From positions 186,001 through 250,000 of the forward strand of contig CAVUOA010000012.1 in NCBI GenBank assembly GCA_963742955.1: a stretch of 64,000 bases of DNA, in the 5' to 3' direction. This DNA is from CAVUOA01 sp963742955 (lineage in GTDB: Bacteria; Bacteroidota; Ignavibacteria; Tepidaquicellales; OLB5). Position 1 is the first letter of the stretch. Each line of letters opens with the position of its first letter. This document shows, one piece after another, positions 37,618-46,786 of this stretch. A program made the position numbers and the translations under genes. The notes below the pieces were generated by a model. That model did no database searches and was not told the DNA's origin. It worked only from the letters and a program-made list of their open reading frames with translations.

Positions 37618-39969
37618 TTATTTTACAAGAACCATCTTTTTTGTATCAATCGGTACTCCGTCTGAAGTCAGTCTGTAGAAATATACTCCGCTGGAAAGAT
37701 TCGATGCGTCAAACGTTACCTGGTAAGTTCCGGCATCCTGTTTTGAATTAATAAGCTCTGCAGCTTCTCTGCCGAGGATATCGAATACTTTCAGGCTCAC
37801 CAAAGATGATTTTGGAATTTGATATTTAATTGTTGATTTAGGGTTAAACGGGTTCGGGAAATTCTGCTCTAGCTTAAATTCACCCGGCAGATTATTTGAT
37901 ATCTGCTGAACGCCGATGATGATAACACCCTGTCCGCCCGCGTCTTTATATCTCTTGTAAAATTCCTGCAAATAAAGATTGGCAATTCGCGGACTGTATA
38001 CAATTAAAAGGTTCTCATCATTGTTGAATGTTGCAGCATTTGAATAATTATATGAACCTGTTTCAACAACGGGGTTGCTGTTAGCGTAGGGAGCATCAAT
38101 CATCATGTACTTATGATGCAGCAGTCCGGTTTGATTATCAAGCCAGACATCAGCAGGCGGAACCCATGCATACTGACCCTCGCCGTGCATTTCGTGATAC
38201 ATGCTGTTCACATCGCCCTGGCTGCTGTAATCGAAAACGCCTTTTACGTCTTTACCCGCTTGCCATTTGGTATACATTTTGTTGGATATGTTGAATCTCG
38301 TAAATGCATACTGGCAGAAATAAATATCGTAATTGGTTTCGTTTGCTATCAGGTCTTCAATTCTGCCGGAGGTATTATCGCTGGGTGAAAAATAAACCTC
38401 GACCTGCTGGTTGTTTATGTTCAGCAGGTGCGGAACATTATCTGTCTTTGCGGGACCGAATTTAGCCCGGGTTGGAATCGGTTCATCAGTTGCGCTGCCC
38501 CACATTTCCTCGAACTCTCTTGTGTAAATTGCGGCTAAAGTTCTGTCCTGAATTTCGATTACGTTATTTCTATCTGTAAAAAACTGCTGCTGTGTTACGT
38601 TAGTCGAGCCTGTCCAAACCCAGTCGTCACTGCTTGAGGCAGTATCACGGTAATCGAAAACAAAAAACTTGTTATGCATAATATCGGAAGTCTGGTAATT
38701 GCGTTTCATAATGGGAATCCCTGCAGCCAGCAGGTCAGTGACAAGTGACTGATTGGTGCGCGAGTCATAAACAAACCTGATTTTAACGCCACGTATTTTT
38801 GCGTTAATGAGTGCATCTTTGATTTGCGTCAGGTCATCAAAGCTGTAAAGAGCCATGTCAATCGAGTGCTGCGCGCCGTTTATTCTTGCAAGCAGTTTTG
38901 TCTGAAGGTTTGTGTTTCCGTTTGCAGGCTCACCCGTATTTAGTGTTGTATCCACCGAACGGTTGAAATAAACATTAATTGCTCCTGTTGAAGTCGATTT
39001 AGTAGCAAAGTACTGTACCGGGCTTGTGGTTGTTCCGTTTCCGTTTGTTGATGAAACATTGAAATAATAAATTGTTCCCTGCTTTAAATTGCTGAGTGTG
39101 AATGTGTGAGCAGTTGTTTGCGCTGCGTTATATACTGAATCAGAATAAACAACCGTTTGGTAATTTGAATCGGCAACAGCCCATCGGACTTTACCGTCAG
39201 CGTTCGCTGACGAAGACCATGTTATTGTGACTCCGGCTTGCTGAATGTTTGAATAAGTTATCTGGCTGAGCAGGGGACCGCCGCCCTGCGGAAGAATAAA
39301 ATCACTCAATGACCTTGGAAGAATTTGGTAGCCCGAATTATACGGCGGAGATGAATCAAACTGGCTAAGCAGAGCAATTACATCAAAAGGGAAAGGAGGG
39401 ATTGCCGTATTTGCAATGTTTGTAGTAGCGTAAATTCTGATATCGCACGAATCATTGCCCGTAATAATTCTGTAGTTAACACCTGAACCGGAAACTGTCC
39501 ACATTGTAACATTAGCACCGGAAGTGTTGTGAACAGCAGTAACTCCGTTTACTCGGATTAATTTGCCTTCGTTGTCATCACCGTTTAATCTGATATTCCC
39601 TGCGGTCAGAACAGTTGGCGTTACGGTATGGCCTGTACCAAGCACGCTTGATGAATTTACCGGCTGCAATTCAGTGAGCCCGTTGTATTGGGTTACAACA
39701 CCGGTAACTTCAACACTGTCACCGTAGTTTGTGTTGTTAAAGAAAGCTGCGTCATAGCCGACCATGCCGCCTGTCGGGTCCTGAAAATAAACAAGGGGAG
39801 TGCCAAGTTCATCTGACATTGATACTACTCCTCTTAATGTTACAGTCTGACCCAGCAGGAGGGGAACACCGTTGGCATCCTGGCTTCTTACGGAGTCAAT
39901 CGGTATTACCTGCGAATAAACTGCTGTTAAACTAAACAGCATGATTAAAACTGCTAAACTTTTTTTCAT
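37618..39969 (-). CDS. Secreted phospholipase D-like enzyme with T9SS tail
   Basis: Extracellular protein of 783 residues. A signal peptide (1-19) is followed by an OB-fold-like domain (~22-230) with LGQTVTLRGVVSM and TPLVYFQDPTGGMVGYDA, then an FN3-like domain (~235-325). The PLD domain (~335-690) has two complete catalytic motifs, HNKFFVFD (His432, Lys434, Asp439) and HHKYMMID (His619, Lys621, Asp626), each followed by a GSxN motif (GSTN, GSYN). A T9SS type A domain (QNFPNPFNPKSTI, ending MVLVK) closes the protein. Two HKD motifs make one active site. Known secreted members cut phospholipids or nucleic acids, and the OB fold favours nucleic acid. It is the last gene of its operon. Confidence 0.9.
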   Translation of the reverse strand: MKKSLAVLIMLFSLTAVYSQVIPIDSVRSQDANGVPLLLGQTVTLRGVVSMSDELGTPLVYFQDPTGGMVGYDAAFFNNTNYGDSVEVTGVVTQYNGLTELQPVNSSSVLGTGHTVTPTVLTAGNIRLNGDDNEGKLIRVNGVTAVHNTSGANVTMWTVSGSGVNYRIITGNDSCDIRIYATTNIANTAIPPFPFDVIALLSQFDSSPPYNSGYQILPRSLSDFILPQGGGPLLSQITYSNIQQAGVTITWSSSANADGKVRWAVADSNYQTVVYSDSVYNAAQTTAHTFTLSNLKQGTIYYFNVSSTNGNGTTTSPVQYFATKSTSTGAINVYFNRSVDTTLNTGEPANGNTNLQTKLLARINGAQHSIDMALYSFDDLTQIKDALINAKIRGVKIRFVYDSRTNQSLVTDLLAAGIPIMKRNYQTSDIMHNKFFVFDYRDTASSSDDWVWTGSTNVTQQQFFTDRNNVIEIQDRTLAAIYTREFEEMWGSATDEPIPTRAKFGPAKTDNVPHLLNINNQQVEVYFSPSDNTSGRIEDLIANETNYDIYFCQYAFTRFNISNKMYTKWQAGKDVKGVFDYSSQGDVNSMYHEMHGEGQYAWVPPADVWLDNQTGLLHHKYMMIDAPYANSNPVVETGSYNYSNAATFNNDENLLIVYSPRIANLYLQEFYKRYKDAGGQGVIIIGVQQISNNLPGEFKLEQNFPNPFNPKSTIKYQIPKSSLVSLKVFDILGREAAELINSKQDAGTYQVTFDASNLSSGVYFYRLTSDGVPIDTKKMVLVK

Positions 39970-40000
39970 GGTGATTGTATTAAAATATTTTTAAAAACTT

Positions 40001-41086
40001 TTAATATATATCAGTCGATAATATAAATCTTATGATTCTGTTATTGCCGGTATCGCAAATGTAAAGCGTCTTATAGAAGAAGGCTACTCCCATAGGGCTG
40101 CTGAATTCTGCAGGTGAGTTCCCCGGTCCGCCGAATGATTCGCGTTTAAGCTTGCCGATACTTGAAAATTTATATAAAGAATCTCGGTCTGAATCGATAA
40201 CGTAAATATTGCCGGAGTTATCAATTGTAACATCTTCGGGACGTGATACTACACCGGTTTTCAGCAGGTCAACATTATCATTGGGAGAAAATTTCGCTGT
40301 ATAAATTTCGTCAATATCATCAAATACAGCCCACTGAATTTTGAACACCTGGTCTTCATTAACCTGTGTATAAATTAAATCGGTGTTGTTATTTGCAAAC
40401 GTTGCAATGGAAGAAATCTTCTGTAGTGAAAGCAATCCTTGTCCAAGTACTTCAAATCCCGAAAGCCTGAACGGAACAGGCTGTGTATTATCGTATTTAT
40501 CAATTTTGAAAATTGCGTTGTCGGGGTCTATTACACTTGAGTTATTCGGTCCCGAACGTGAAACAAGGTAATAATTATTTGGAAATGCAGCTATGCCTGT
40601 AAATTTGCCGTGGCTTCCCGGGACCGGGGTAGGCTGGTTTGACCTGAATGCAGTTGTCGGCTGTACTCCCGTTAATGTGCCGCCGTTGGGTAAAAGTTTG
40701 TACCTGTATACTACATCAACTGTGTCAAGTATGTTAGGCGGAATTGTATCTATTTCAGATGCGAGCACAAGTAAATCGTAATTTCTGTCCTGTGCAATTT
40801 TTTTAGGCTTTAGAACAAAGTTTGAATAACTGATTACAACCCCGGCTAAATCCATTTGAACAATTCTGTTATTACCTTTATCTGCAACATAAAGCAAAGG
40901 TTCGTTGCCTACGCAAATATCAACCGGGTCATTGAATCCGGTAAAAATGGGATATTGGGTAATATAAACAGTATCACCAATCACAGGCGGCGGCTGGTTT
41001 AAAGGAAACTGTGATAAATCAAGCTGTTCGCCGCAGCCGGAAATAAGTATAATTAAAAGAAAATATGTATATAAAAAATATTTCAT
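40001..41086 (-). CDS. NHL-repeat lipoprotein
   Basis: Lipoprotein of 361 residues with a signal peptide ending in LISGC (lipobox, Cys at ~18). At least five NHL-type repeats form a probable six-bladed propeller: VGNEPLLYVADKGNNRIVQM near the start, VTIDNSGNIYVIDSDRDSLY and FFYKTLYICDTGNNRIIRF near the end. NHL propellers usually act as binding scaffolds. It starts 2 nt after the PorV-like gene, so it may be an accessory lipoprotein of the same outer-membrane complex. Confidence 0.85.
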   Translation of the reverse strand: MKYFLYTYFLLIILISGCGEQLDLSQFPLNQPPPVIGDTVYITQYPIFTGFNDPVDICVGNEPLLYVADKGNNRIVQMDLAGVVISYSNFVLKPKKIAQDRNYDLLVLASEIDTIPPNILDTVDVVYRYKLLPNGGTLTGVQPTTAFRSNQPTPVPGSHGKFTGIAAFPNNYYLVSRSGPNNSSVIDPDNAIFKIDKYDNTQPVPFRLSGFEVLGQGLLSLQKISSIATFANNNTDLIYTQVNEDQVFKIQWAVFDDIDEIYTAKFSPNDNVDLLKTGVVSRPEDVTIDNSGNIYVIDSDRDSLYKFSSIGKLKRESFGGPGNSPAEFSSPMGVAFFYKTLYICDTGNNRIIRFILSTDIY

Positions 41087-41088
41087 TT

Positions 41089-42081
41089 TTATTTCTTATT
41101 CAGCAAAACACTTAAGCTTATTCTGTGCGTAAATCCCAAATCTTTAAAATTAACAATCGAATAATCAACAGAGGTTTGTGTAACATACAAAGGTACTTTA
41201 AACCCGACACCCGCGGAGAAGTTTTCCATATCTACATTGAATTTATATCCTCCTCTTAAAAAGAGGAAATCTTTATATGAATATTCTGCGCCGATATTTA
41301 TATTTTCCGCATTATCGTTAGGGTGATTAAGCTGTAGTGAAGTTGTAAGCTTGTTTGTTTTATTATCAATCGGGTCAATAGCAAAACCGATTCTGAATAT
41401 CGTTGGCGGCGGAAATGACTGAAAATCAGATAATGTTCTGCCGCCAACAAGATTTACCGAACCGCCCGGCTTCACCTGCGGACCGAAATTAGAAATTGTA
41501 ACCGCGAAACGGGAATTATATAATCCAGTCCAGTAGTATGTGCCCAAATCAAACATAAATCCGCGCATTTTAAGCTCTGCAAGTGTTTCTTCAACGTACC
41601 TTATTGTAAACCCGAACGAAAACTGATCCGTTAGTTTTCTTGCAAATGTTAAACCAACACCAAGGTCACCGTATTTAAAATATTCTCCTGTTCCTGTTGG
41701 CTGAAATTCTGTTGTTTTCTCCATTGCGGGAGTGTGCAATGAAGTTATGCTTAAACCGACTGCATTATTGCTGAACCTGTATATACCTCCGAAAAACTCG
41801 TGCTTTAAATCTACAAGCCACTCGGAATGAGAGAAATGAACTCCGATTCCGTCAAACTGCATTAACCCGGCAGGATTCCAGTACAGCGCTGAAATATCAT
41901 TGGCAACAGCTACAAAAGATTCTCCCATTGCAGTGGCTCTTCCTCCAACTCCTATTTTCAGAAACTGGAGCGATGATGTTCCTGCGCGCTGTGAACCGAG
42001 CACGGGTATAAGCTGCGCGTTAGAGCTTATTGTCAGAAAACTCAGAATTAATAATATTATATGTATTCTTTTCAATTTCAT
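41089..42081 (-). CDS. PorV/PorQ-family outer-membrane barrel
   Basis: Outer-membrane beta-barrel of 330 residues. The ATG at 42081 is preferred over the TTG just before it. A signal peptide (~1-22, ending SSNAQ) is followed by the family segment GQRAG-like GSQRAGTSSLQFLKIGVGGR, then AMGESFVAVANDISALYWNP, which defines the PorV/PorQ (FadL-like, UPF0164) group. PorV shuttles T9SS cargo from the translocon to the sortase; PorQ belongs to the attachment complex. It is coupled to the TonB-receptor gene (3-nt gap) and to the NHL lipoprotein. Several paralogues per genome are usual, so a dedicated partner of the operon's cargo is possible. Confidence 0.85.
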   Translation of the reverse strand: MKLKRIHIILLILSFLTISSNAQLIPVLGSQRAGTSSLQFLKIGVGGRATAMGESFVAVANDISALYWNPAGLMQFDGIGVHFSHSEWLVDLKHEFFGGIYRFSNNAVGLSITSLHTPAMEKTTEFQPTGTGEYFKYGDLGVGLTFARKLTDQFSFGFTIRYVEETLAELKMRGFMFDLGTYYWTGLYNSRFAVTISNFGPQVKPGGSVNLVGGRTLSDFQSFPPPTIFRIGFAIDPIDNKTNKLTTSLQLNHPNDNAENINIGAEYSYKDFLFLRGGYKFNVDMENFSAGVGFKVPLYVTQTSVDYSIVNFKDLGFTHRISLSVLLNKK

Positions 42082-42084
42082 CAA

Positions 42085-44922
42085 TTAATACTGGAAAGCT
42101 ACTCCGAATTTAATTTGCCGCGGCGCAAGATACCTCGACGGGTTATATGGAAACGGTGAAAGCGGAGCCTGCACGTCAGGGAACAGCGGGTCATTGTAGC
42201 TGTTAGGTGTCGGGTCTCCGTATTCATAAGCTTTTCCTGTAACAGGATTAATAATTGCCGAGTTTTTTCTGTTGAGTAAATTGTTTACTTCTATTGATAC
42301 AATAAATTTTGCCGCTCCGACATTTATATATTTCTCAATACTGAAATCAATCCAGAACCAGGGGTCAGCAATTTCGCTCAAAGGGTTATTAACATCAGAT
42401 TCATATTCCGGGCGCCCGTTTTGCAGGTAACCTACCAGAATCTGAGGAGTATATCTCTTTCCCGATTCGTAAAACCATCTCGTTTTGAAAGTTATATCAT
42501 CAAGTATATTTCTTGCAAATCCCCAAAGCCCTTTGCCCTTTTCAATCAGTACATTTGCATTTAATGAAACCTGAATAGGTCTATCCCAGCTTAAGTAATT
42601 CTCGCCGATTGTTTCGAACGCGCCGCCTGTTGCCACAAGAAATCCCTGGTCGGTCGATGAACTTTTGCCAGTTGCGATTGAATAAGTGAAATTAACGTTT
42701 CCGTTAAACCACTTACCGATTCGTTTCTTGTAGTCTAATTCAATCCCCCTTGTCTTTGAGTAATCCTGGTTAACATAAGTTATAAAGCTCTGTCCGGCAA
42801 AACGGGGGTCAGATATTTTCGCTGATACAGTTGCAACGTAATCGTAAATATCTTTGTAATAAGCCGTAACTGTAAACACGTCATTGCTTGAGAACTGGTT
42901 TCTTATACCAAGCTCGTATGAAACGGTAGTTTCTGGATTGAGGTTGGGGTTACCGAATTTCTGGAAGCTTGATTTTGAATTAACGTTTGCAATCTTAGCA
43001 TACACAAACTGCGGCTTTGGTCTTTTTGAAAAATGCCCGTAACTGAAAAACAAAGTCTGGTTATCAGTAATAGGATGGGAAATACCGATTCTCGGAGAAA
43101 GCCGTCCTTTCCATCTTCTGCCGAACAAACTGTATGTATCGTTCATATAAGCATCTTTTACCTGCTGCGGGATTGTAATCGAGTTAGGGTCTTTTATTGC
43201 ATCATCAACAAGCTTGCCCGGGAACCAGTAATCAAACCTGAGCCCCAGGTTCAAAATCATTCCTTTAAACGTTATCTTATCCTGAGCATAAATATCGCCG
43301 AAAGAAGGATAAACCTTATATGCGTCATTATTCAAACCCATTGAGCCAATCCACGGTTTGTATATATCTATCAGCTGCATTTCCTGGTAAGCCATCTCAA
43401 ATCCTGCTTTGAACTTGTTCTTCAGGTTGAAATTGTGAGAAAGGTCTCCTTTAAGCCGGTATTCATTTACGTAGTGGTCATGCCATGTGGTTGCATTGCC
43501 AACGTCATAAAATCCGTCACCGGGAACAATTGCATAAGGGTTATTTGTATCGCCTGTAGGATAATAGATAAACGGAGGCTTTACTATATCGAGCGGCTCC
43601 GTATATTGATTCCAGAACAAACCGTTTGCATCTGCCCTTAGCTCTGTGAAATATTTACTGAACCTGATTTCATAGAATGTTTTTGAACCGACTGCATGTT
43701 CCCAGCTTAATGTATTAAATATATTTAAATGAGTGTATGTATTGGCGTTATCAAGTATTTGCTGGTATTGGTACTGATATCCCGGGTCCGGTTCTACATA
43801 TTCAAGGTTTGTCTGAAGGCTCTGTGAGTTCTGGTTTATGGCAACTGACTCGTTATAAGAATAGCTTAACTTCATATTCTCTTTGAGCTTCCATGTTATT
43901 TTACCGAGCCAGAACCAGTTATTATTTTCTCTCGGGGCAAACCTCGTGCCGTTAAAAATAGAAGAGTAAAGCTGCTTTGCTTTGTACCCGGGGTAGCCCC
44001 CGTCGACTATTCCTGAAACGGATTGGAAACCGTTGGAAATGTTCATGAAAAAATTGGCGAAAAAAGTTAATTCTCCGGGAAACTTTAACTTCAGCAGATT
44101 CTTTACAAAATACTTGGTGATGGGTTCGGGTCCGCCTAAGCTGAGCTCAAGAATATCGGTATTATAATTCGATTTCCAGTTCTTGTTAAAACCAAGATTA
44201 TCTTTTTTATAGCTGACCCCGAATGAATATTTGTTATAACTTCCGTCTTTTGTTTTTACATTTACAACCCCTGATGTTGCCTGTCCGTATTCGGCATTAT
44301 AACCGCCGGTTATTACATCTACTTCTTCGAGCGAGTTAGAAGATAACTGAAGCCCAAATCCTGTTCCTGCAAGCGGGTCCTGTACTGAAACGCCGTCCAA
44401 TAAATATGAATTGTCATCTGACCTTCCGCCCCGGATATATAAAGCATCGTCCTGTTTAATTACTCCCGGCTGCAGAGTAACAACGTCTACAACGTTTTCG
44501 CTCATGCCCCTGGAAATTTCATCGCTTGTGATAACATGTTTGCTGTCAGTTTGTTCTATATCGAGCAGAGGTCTTTCTCCCACAACCAGTATTTCTTCTT
44601 CAACGCTGTATGAAGTTACATGAAGCTTGATATCAAGGGTGGTCATCTCATCTTTATTTATTTTAATGCCGGTATACTCTACAGTTTTATAACCGATTGA
44701 AGAAACCTGTACAGTATATTCACCGGGTGAGATTCCTTTAATTAAATATTTCCCGTCGATATCGGTTGCGGTGCCCAGATAACTTCCTTTGATTTTGACG
44801 TTCACATCAGGCAGTAAAGCGCCGGCAGAATCAGATACAGTTCCGCCAAGCGAGCCTGTTTGCGCGCCGGCGGCTGCAGAAAATAAAAATAAAAATGTTA
44901 ATATGGTAAAATATTTTTTCAT
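42085..44922 (-). CDS. TonB-dependent outer-membrane receptor
   Basis: Outer-membrane receptor of 945 residues. A signal peptide (1-20) and a carboxypeptidase-regulatory-like domain (~23-105; GGTVSDSAGALLPDVNVKIK, DIDGKYLIKGISPGEYTVQV) precede the plug (~115-235; LYIRGGRSDDNSYLLDGVSV, YNAEYGQATSGVVNVKT) and a barrel of about 700 residues ending in an aromatic FGVAFQY. No SusD-like gene is nearby, so it is not a typical polysaccharide locus. It lies 2 nt after the lipoprotein gene and next to the PorV-like gene. The substrate cannot be told; this receptor/barrel pairing is known from large FCB secretion-linked operons. Confidence 0.9.
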   Translation of the reverse strand: MKKYFTILTFLFLFSAAAGAQTGSLGGTVSDSAGALLPDVNVKIKGSYLGTATDIDGKYLIKGISPGEYTVQVSSIGYKTVEYTGIKINKDEMTTLDIKLHVTSYSVEEEILVVGERPLLDIEQTDSKHVITSDEISRGMSENVVDVVTLQPGVIKQDDALYIRGGRSDDNSYLLDGVSVQDPLAGTGFGLQLSSNSLEEVDVITGGYNAEYGQATSGVVNVKTKDGSYNKYSFGVSYKKDNLGFNKNWKSNYNTDILELSLGGPEPITKYFVKNLLKLKFPGELTFFANFFMNISNGFQSVSGIVDGGYPGYKAKQLYSSIFNGTRFAPRENNNWFWLGKITWKLKENMKLSYSYNESVAINQNSQSLQTNLEYVEPDPGYQYQYQQILDNANTYTHLNIFNTLSWEHAVGSKTFYEIRFSKYFTELRADANGLFWNQYTEPLDIVKPPFIYYPTGDTNNPYAIVPGDGFYDVGNATTWHDHYVNEYRLKGDLSHNFNLKNKFKAGFEMAYQEMQLIDIYKPWIGSMGLNNDAYKVYPSFGDIYAQDKITFKGMILNLGLRFDYWFPGKLVDDAIKDPNSITIPQQVKDAYMNDTYSLFGRRWKGRLSPRIGISHPITDNQTLFFSYGHFSKRPKPQFVYAKIANVNSKSSFQKFGNPNLNPETTVSYELGIRNQFSSNDVFTVTAYYKDIYDYVATVSAKISDPRFAGQSFITYVNQDYSKTRGIELDYKKRIGKWFNGNVNFTYSIATGKSSSTDQGFLVATGGAFETIGENYLSWDRPIQVSLNANVLIEKGKGLWGFARNILDDITFKTRWFYESGKRYTPQILVGYLQNGRPEYESDVNNPLSEIADPWFWIDFSIEKYINVGAAKFIVSIEVNNLLNRKNSAIINPVTGKAYEYGDPTPNSYNDPLFPDVQAPLSPFPYNPSRYLAPRQIKFGVAFQY

Positions 44923-44924
44923 AA

Positions 44925-46730
44925 TTACCTGATTCCGAAATCTGTATAAATAACCCGTCTTAAAAAATCTGCAGCATTATTTGCAAAATTCATTTTGTGC
45001 AGAGCTACAGACATAAGTACAATTTTTGGATTACCCGTTACGTCTTTAATACAAACATTTATTTTATTTGTATCATAAGGAGGATTATAAGGCATTTTAT
45101 AAATAATATGCGTGCCGGGTCTGGGATATAAACCTCTGACAAAATTAGGAGTAGGAGAGCTTGCCTGTAAAAGCGGGTAATTATTATCCACTACAATTAC
45201 CGGTGTTTCTTCCGGTATGCTTCCCTGCTGAAAAACAGATACGCTGTCAACAGGCGCAAAATCAACATAATTTATGCCCTGCGGGATATTATCCGGAAAG
45301 CCTGATGTGAAAAATACCTTGCCTCCCGCTGCTAAATAAAACGGCAGAGTTTCCTGAGCAAGATCGAAATTTGCATTCTGAGAAACCGCAATTGTCCTGT
45401 CTGAATACCAAATTACACATTGAAAAAGCTTAAGAGTCTCGATAAACATCGGGTTTCTTATCGGCGGAATATTTGCTCCGTTTGAAACCTTTATATCCAG
45501 CCTGCTGTGTGATATTGTATCAAGCGCATTTTCGTAAAATTGGAATGCCTGCGTTTTATCTGTCAGGGTAAATGAATAATCGTCTATTATCAATATTCTT
45601 CCAACAGGCCGCCTTACATACCAGGTGCTGCCGGTATCAGGCATTCTTGAAATATTACTAAAGGCACCTGCAATATCCTGCGCTTTCAGGAATAATATGT
45701 TATCGGAGTTAACAGCTAGACCGCTGTCTTGCCTTAATGTCAATAAATTTACTGAAGCGGGAATCCTATGCCACGTTAATGTATCATTCAACGCCCAGTA
45801 ATAATATTTTATAGTATTATCGCCGTCAGGGTCCGTACCTGTCCACGAGAAGCTTGCAATTGTAAATGTTGTATCGGGAATTTTGGCTCCCGCATTAAAA
45901 ATAACACTCGGAGGCGAATTAAATACAGGATATCTGTTGGATGCAGGTGTAGGGTCAATCATTCCTTTATCATCCACAGCTGCTACCCAGAAATGAAAAG
46001 TGCTGTCATTACCTGAAATTGCTAGTTGAAAGGTGCTGTCATTTTTCGTAGTGTAAGTCCAGTTTGTGCTGTCAAATGAAAACCTGAAGCCTGTAACAAG
46101 CCCGTCCGGGTCATCACCCCACCAGGTAATTCTTATTCTTGTTCTCTGAGGACTGATTGTACTATCGGGGAACAGTGACAAAAAAGTATTCGGCGGCTGG
46201 TTCTGAACAACACTTGTAGGCAATTCAGTACATGACTGAACTGCCAGCAGGAAAAAAATAGGTAATAGAATCTGAACCAGGATTTTCAGGATTAAAGGAT
46301 TAACAGGATTTAGTATTTTAAATATTGTGCGCAATATTTTTCTTTTTGTTTTATCATTAAATAGTCTTTTGTATTGAAGACTTGTTGACCCGAAATTTAA
46401 CAGGAGTCCGATTTCGAGGTTATATGCTTCCAAATAATTTTTACCCTGCGCTAAATTGGAATTGTCTAATTCTTTTAGTGCTTTTATTTCGATTGAAACA
46501 CATTCTTCAACTAAAAAGTCAACTCGTCTTCTGCCGATTAACTCACCTCTGTAAAAGATGGGCATTTCAAACTCACGTACAAACGGAATTTTTTCGTACC
46601 CCATTTCAATTGCAAGGGCTTTCTGATAAATGATTTCCGAAAAGCCGTTTCCAAGTGTTGAATGAACTTTCATTGCACAACCAATTACTTTTCTGGTTAT
46701 ATCAGAATGAAGATTAATTAATTCATTCAT
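44925..46730 (-). CDS. In-frame fusion: GxxExxY nuclease-like domain to a lipoprotein
   Basis: Continuous 601-codon ORF made of two unrelated parts. Residues 1-~130 are a GxxExxY protein (PDDEXK_3, PF13366-like). They include the name motif GFSEIIY (29-35) and a PD-(D/E)xK core: Asp71 in RRRVDFLVEE, Glu81 and Lys83 in SIEIKAL. Residues ~150-167 (LVQILLPIFFLLAVQSC) are a lipoprotein signal peptide with lipobox Cys167. The rest (~170-601) is a periplasmic protein with two FN3-like domains (WWGDDPDGLVTGFRFSFD, FSWTGTDPDGDNTIKYYYWA) and a flavodoxin/ThuA-like C-terminal segment (VGRILIIDDYSF). The first part lies wholly within inverted repeats (46274-46786), so it looks inserted over the lipoprotein's start. 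No ATG is available between the repeat and the lipobox. Confidence 0.82.
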   Translation of the reverse strand: MNELINLHSDITRKVIGCAMKVHSTLGNGFSEIIYQKALAIEMGYEKIPFVREFEMPIFYRGELIGRRRVDFLVEECVSIEIKALKELDNSNLAQGKNYLEAYNLEIGLLLNFGSTSLQYKRLFNDKTKRKILRTIFKILNPVNPLILKILVQILLPIFFLLAVQSCTELPTSVVQNQPPNTFLSLFPDSTISPQRTRIRITWWGDDPDGLVTGFRFSFDSTNWTYTTKNDSTFQLAISGNDSTFHFWVAAVDDKGMIDPTPASNRYPVFNSPPSVIFNAGAKIPDTTFTIASFSWTGTDPDGDNTIKYYYWALNDTLTWHRIPASVNLLTLRQDSGLAVNSDNILFLKAQDIAGAFSNISRMPDTGSTWYVRRPVGRILIIDDYSFTLTDKTQAFQFYENALDTISHSRLDIKVSNGANIPPIRNPMFIETLKLFQCVIWYSDRTIAVSQNANFDLAQETLPFYLAAGGKVFFTSGFPDNIPQGINYVDFAPVDSVSVFQQGSIPEETPVIVVDNNYPLLQASSPTPNFVRGLYPRPGTHIIYKMPYNPPYDTNKINVCIKDVTGNPKIVLMSVALHKMNFANNAADFLRRVIYTDFGIR

Positions 46731-46786
46731 TTTTTTTGATTTTAAAATAAAATCCTGTAAATCCTCATAATCCTATAAATCCAGGT
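46274..46786 (-). mobile_element. GxxExxY cassette flanked by inverted AATCCT-repeat arms
   Basis: About 513 bp with imperfect inverted repeats at the ends (46274-46322 and 46741-46786). The right arm is a tandem array with an exact 9-nt period, AATCCT plus three bases at 46751, 46760, 46769 and 46778. The left arm, read on the other strand, carries AATCCT four times with spacings of 9, 8 and 9. The only gene inside is the GxxExxY domain (46730 to ~46325). The right arm touches the stop codon of the upstream gene (46787), and the left arm ends at the lipoprotein signal sequence. The cassette therefore fills what would have been a very short gap in a tight operon. No transposase is encoded. 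Confidence 0.65.
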
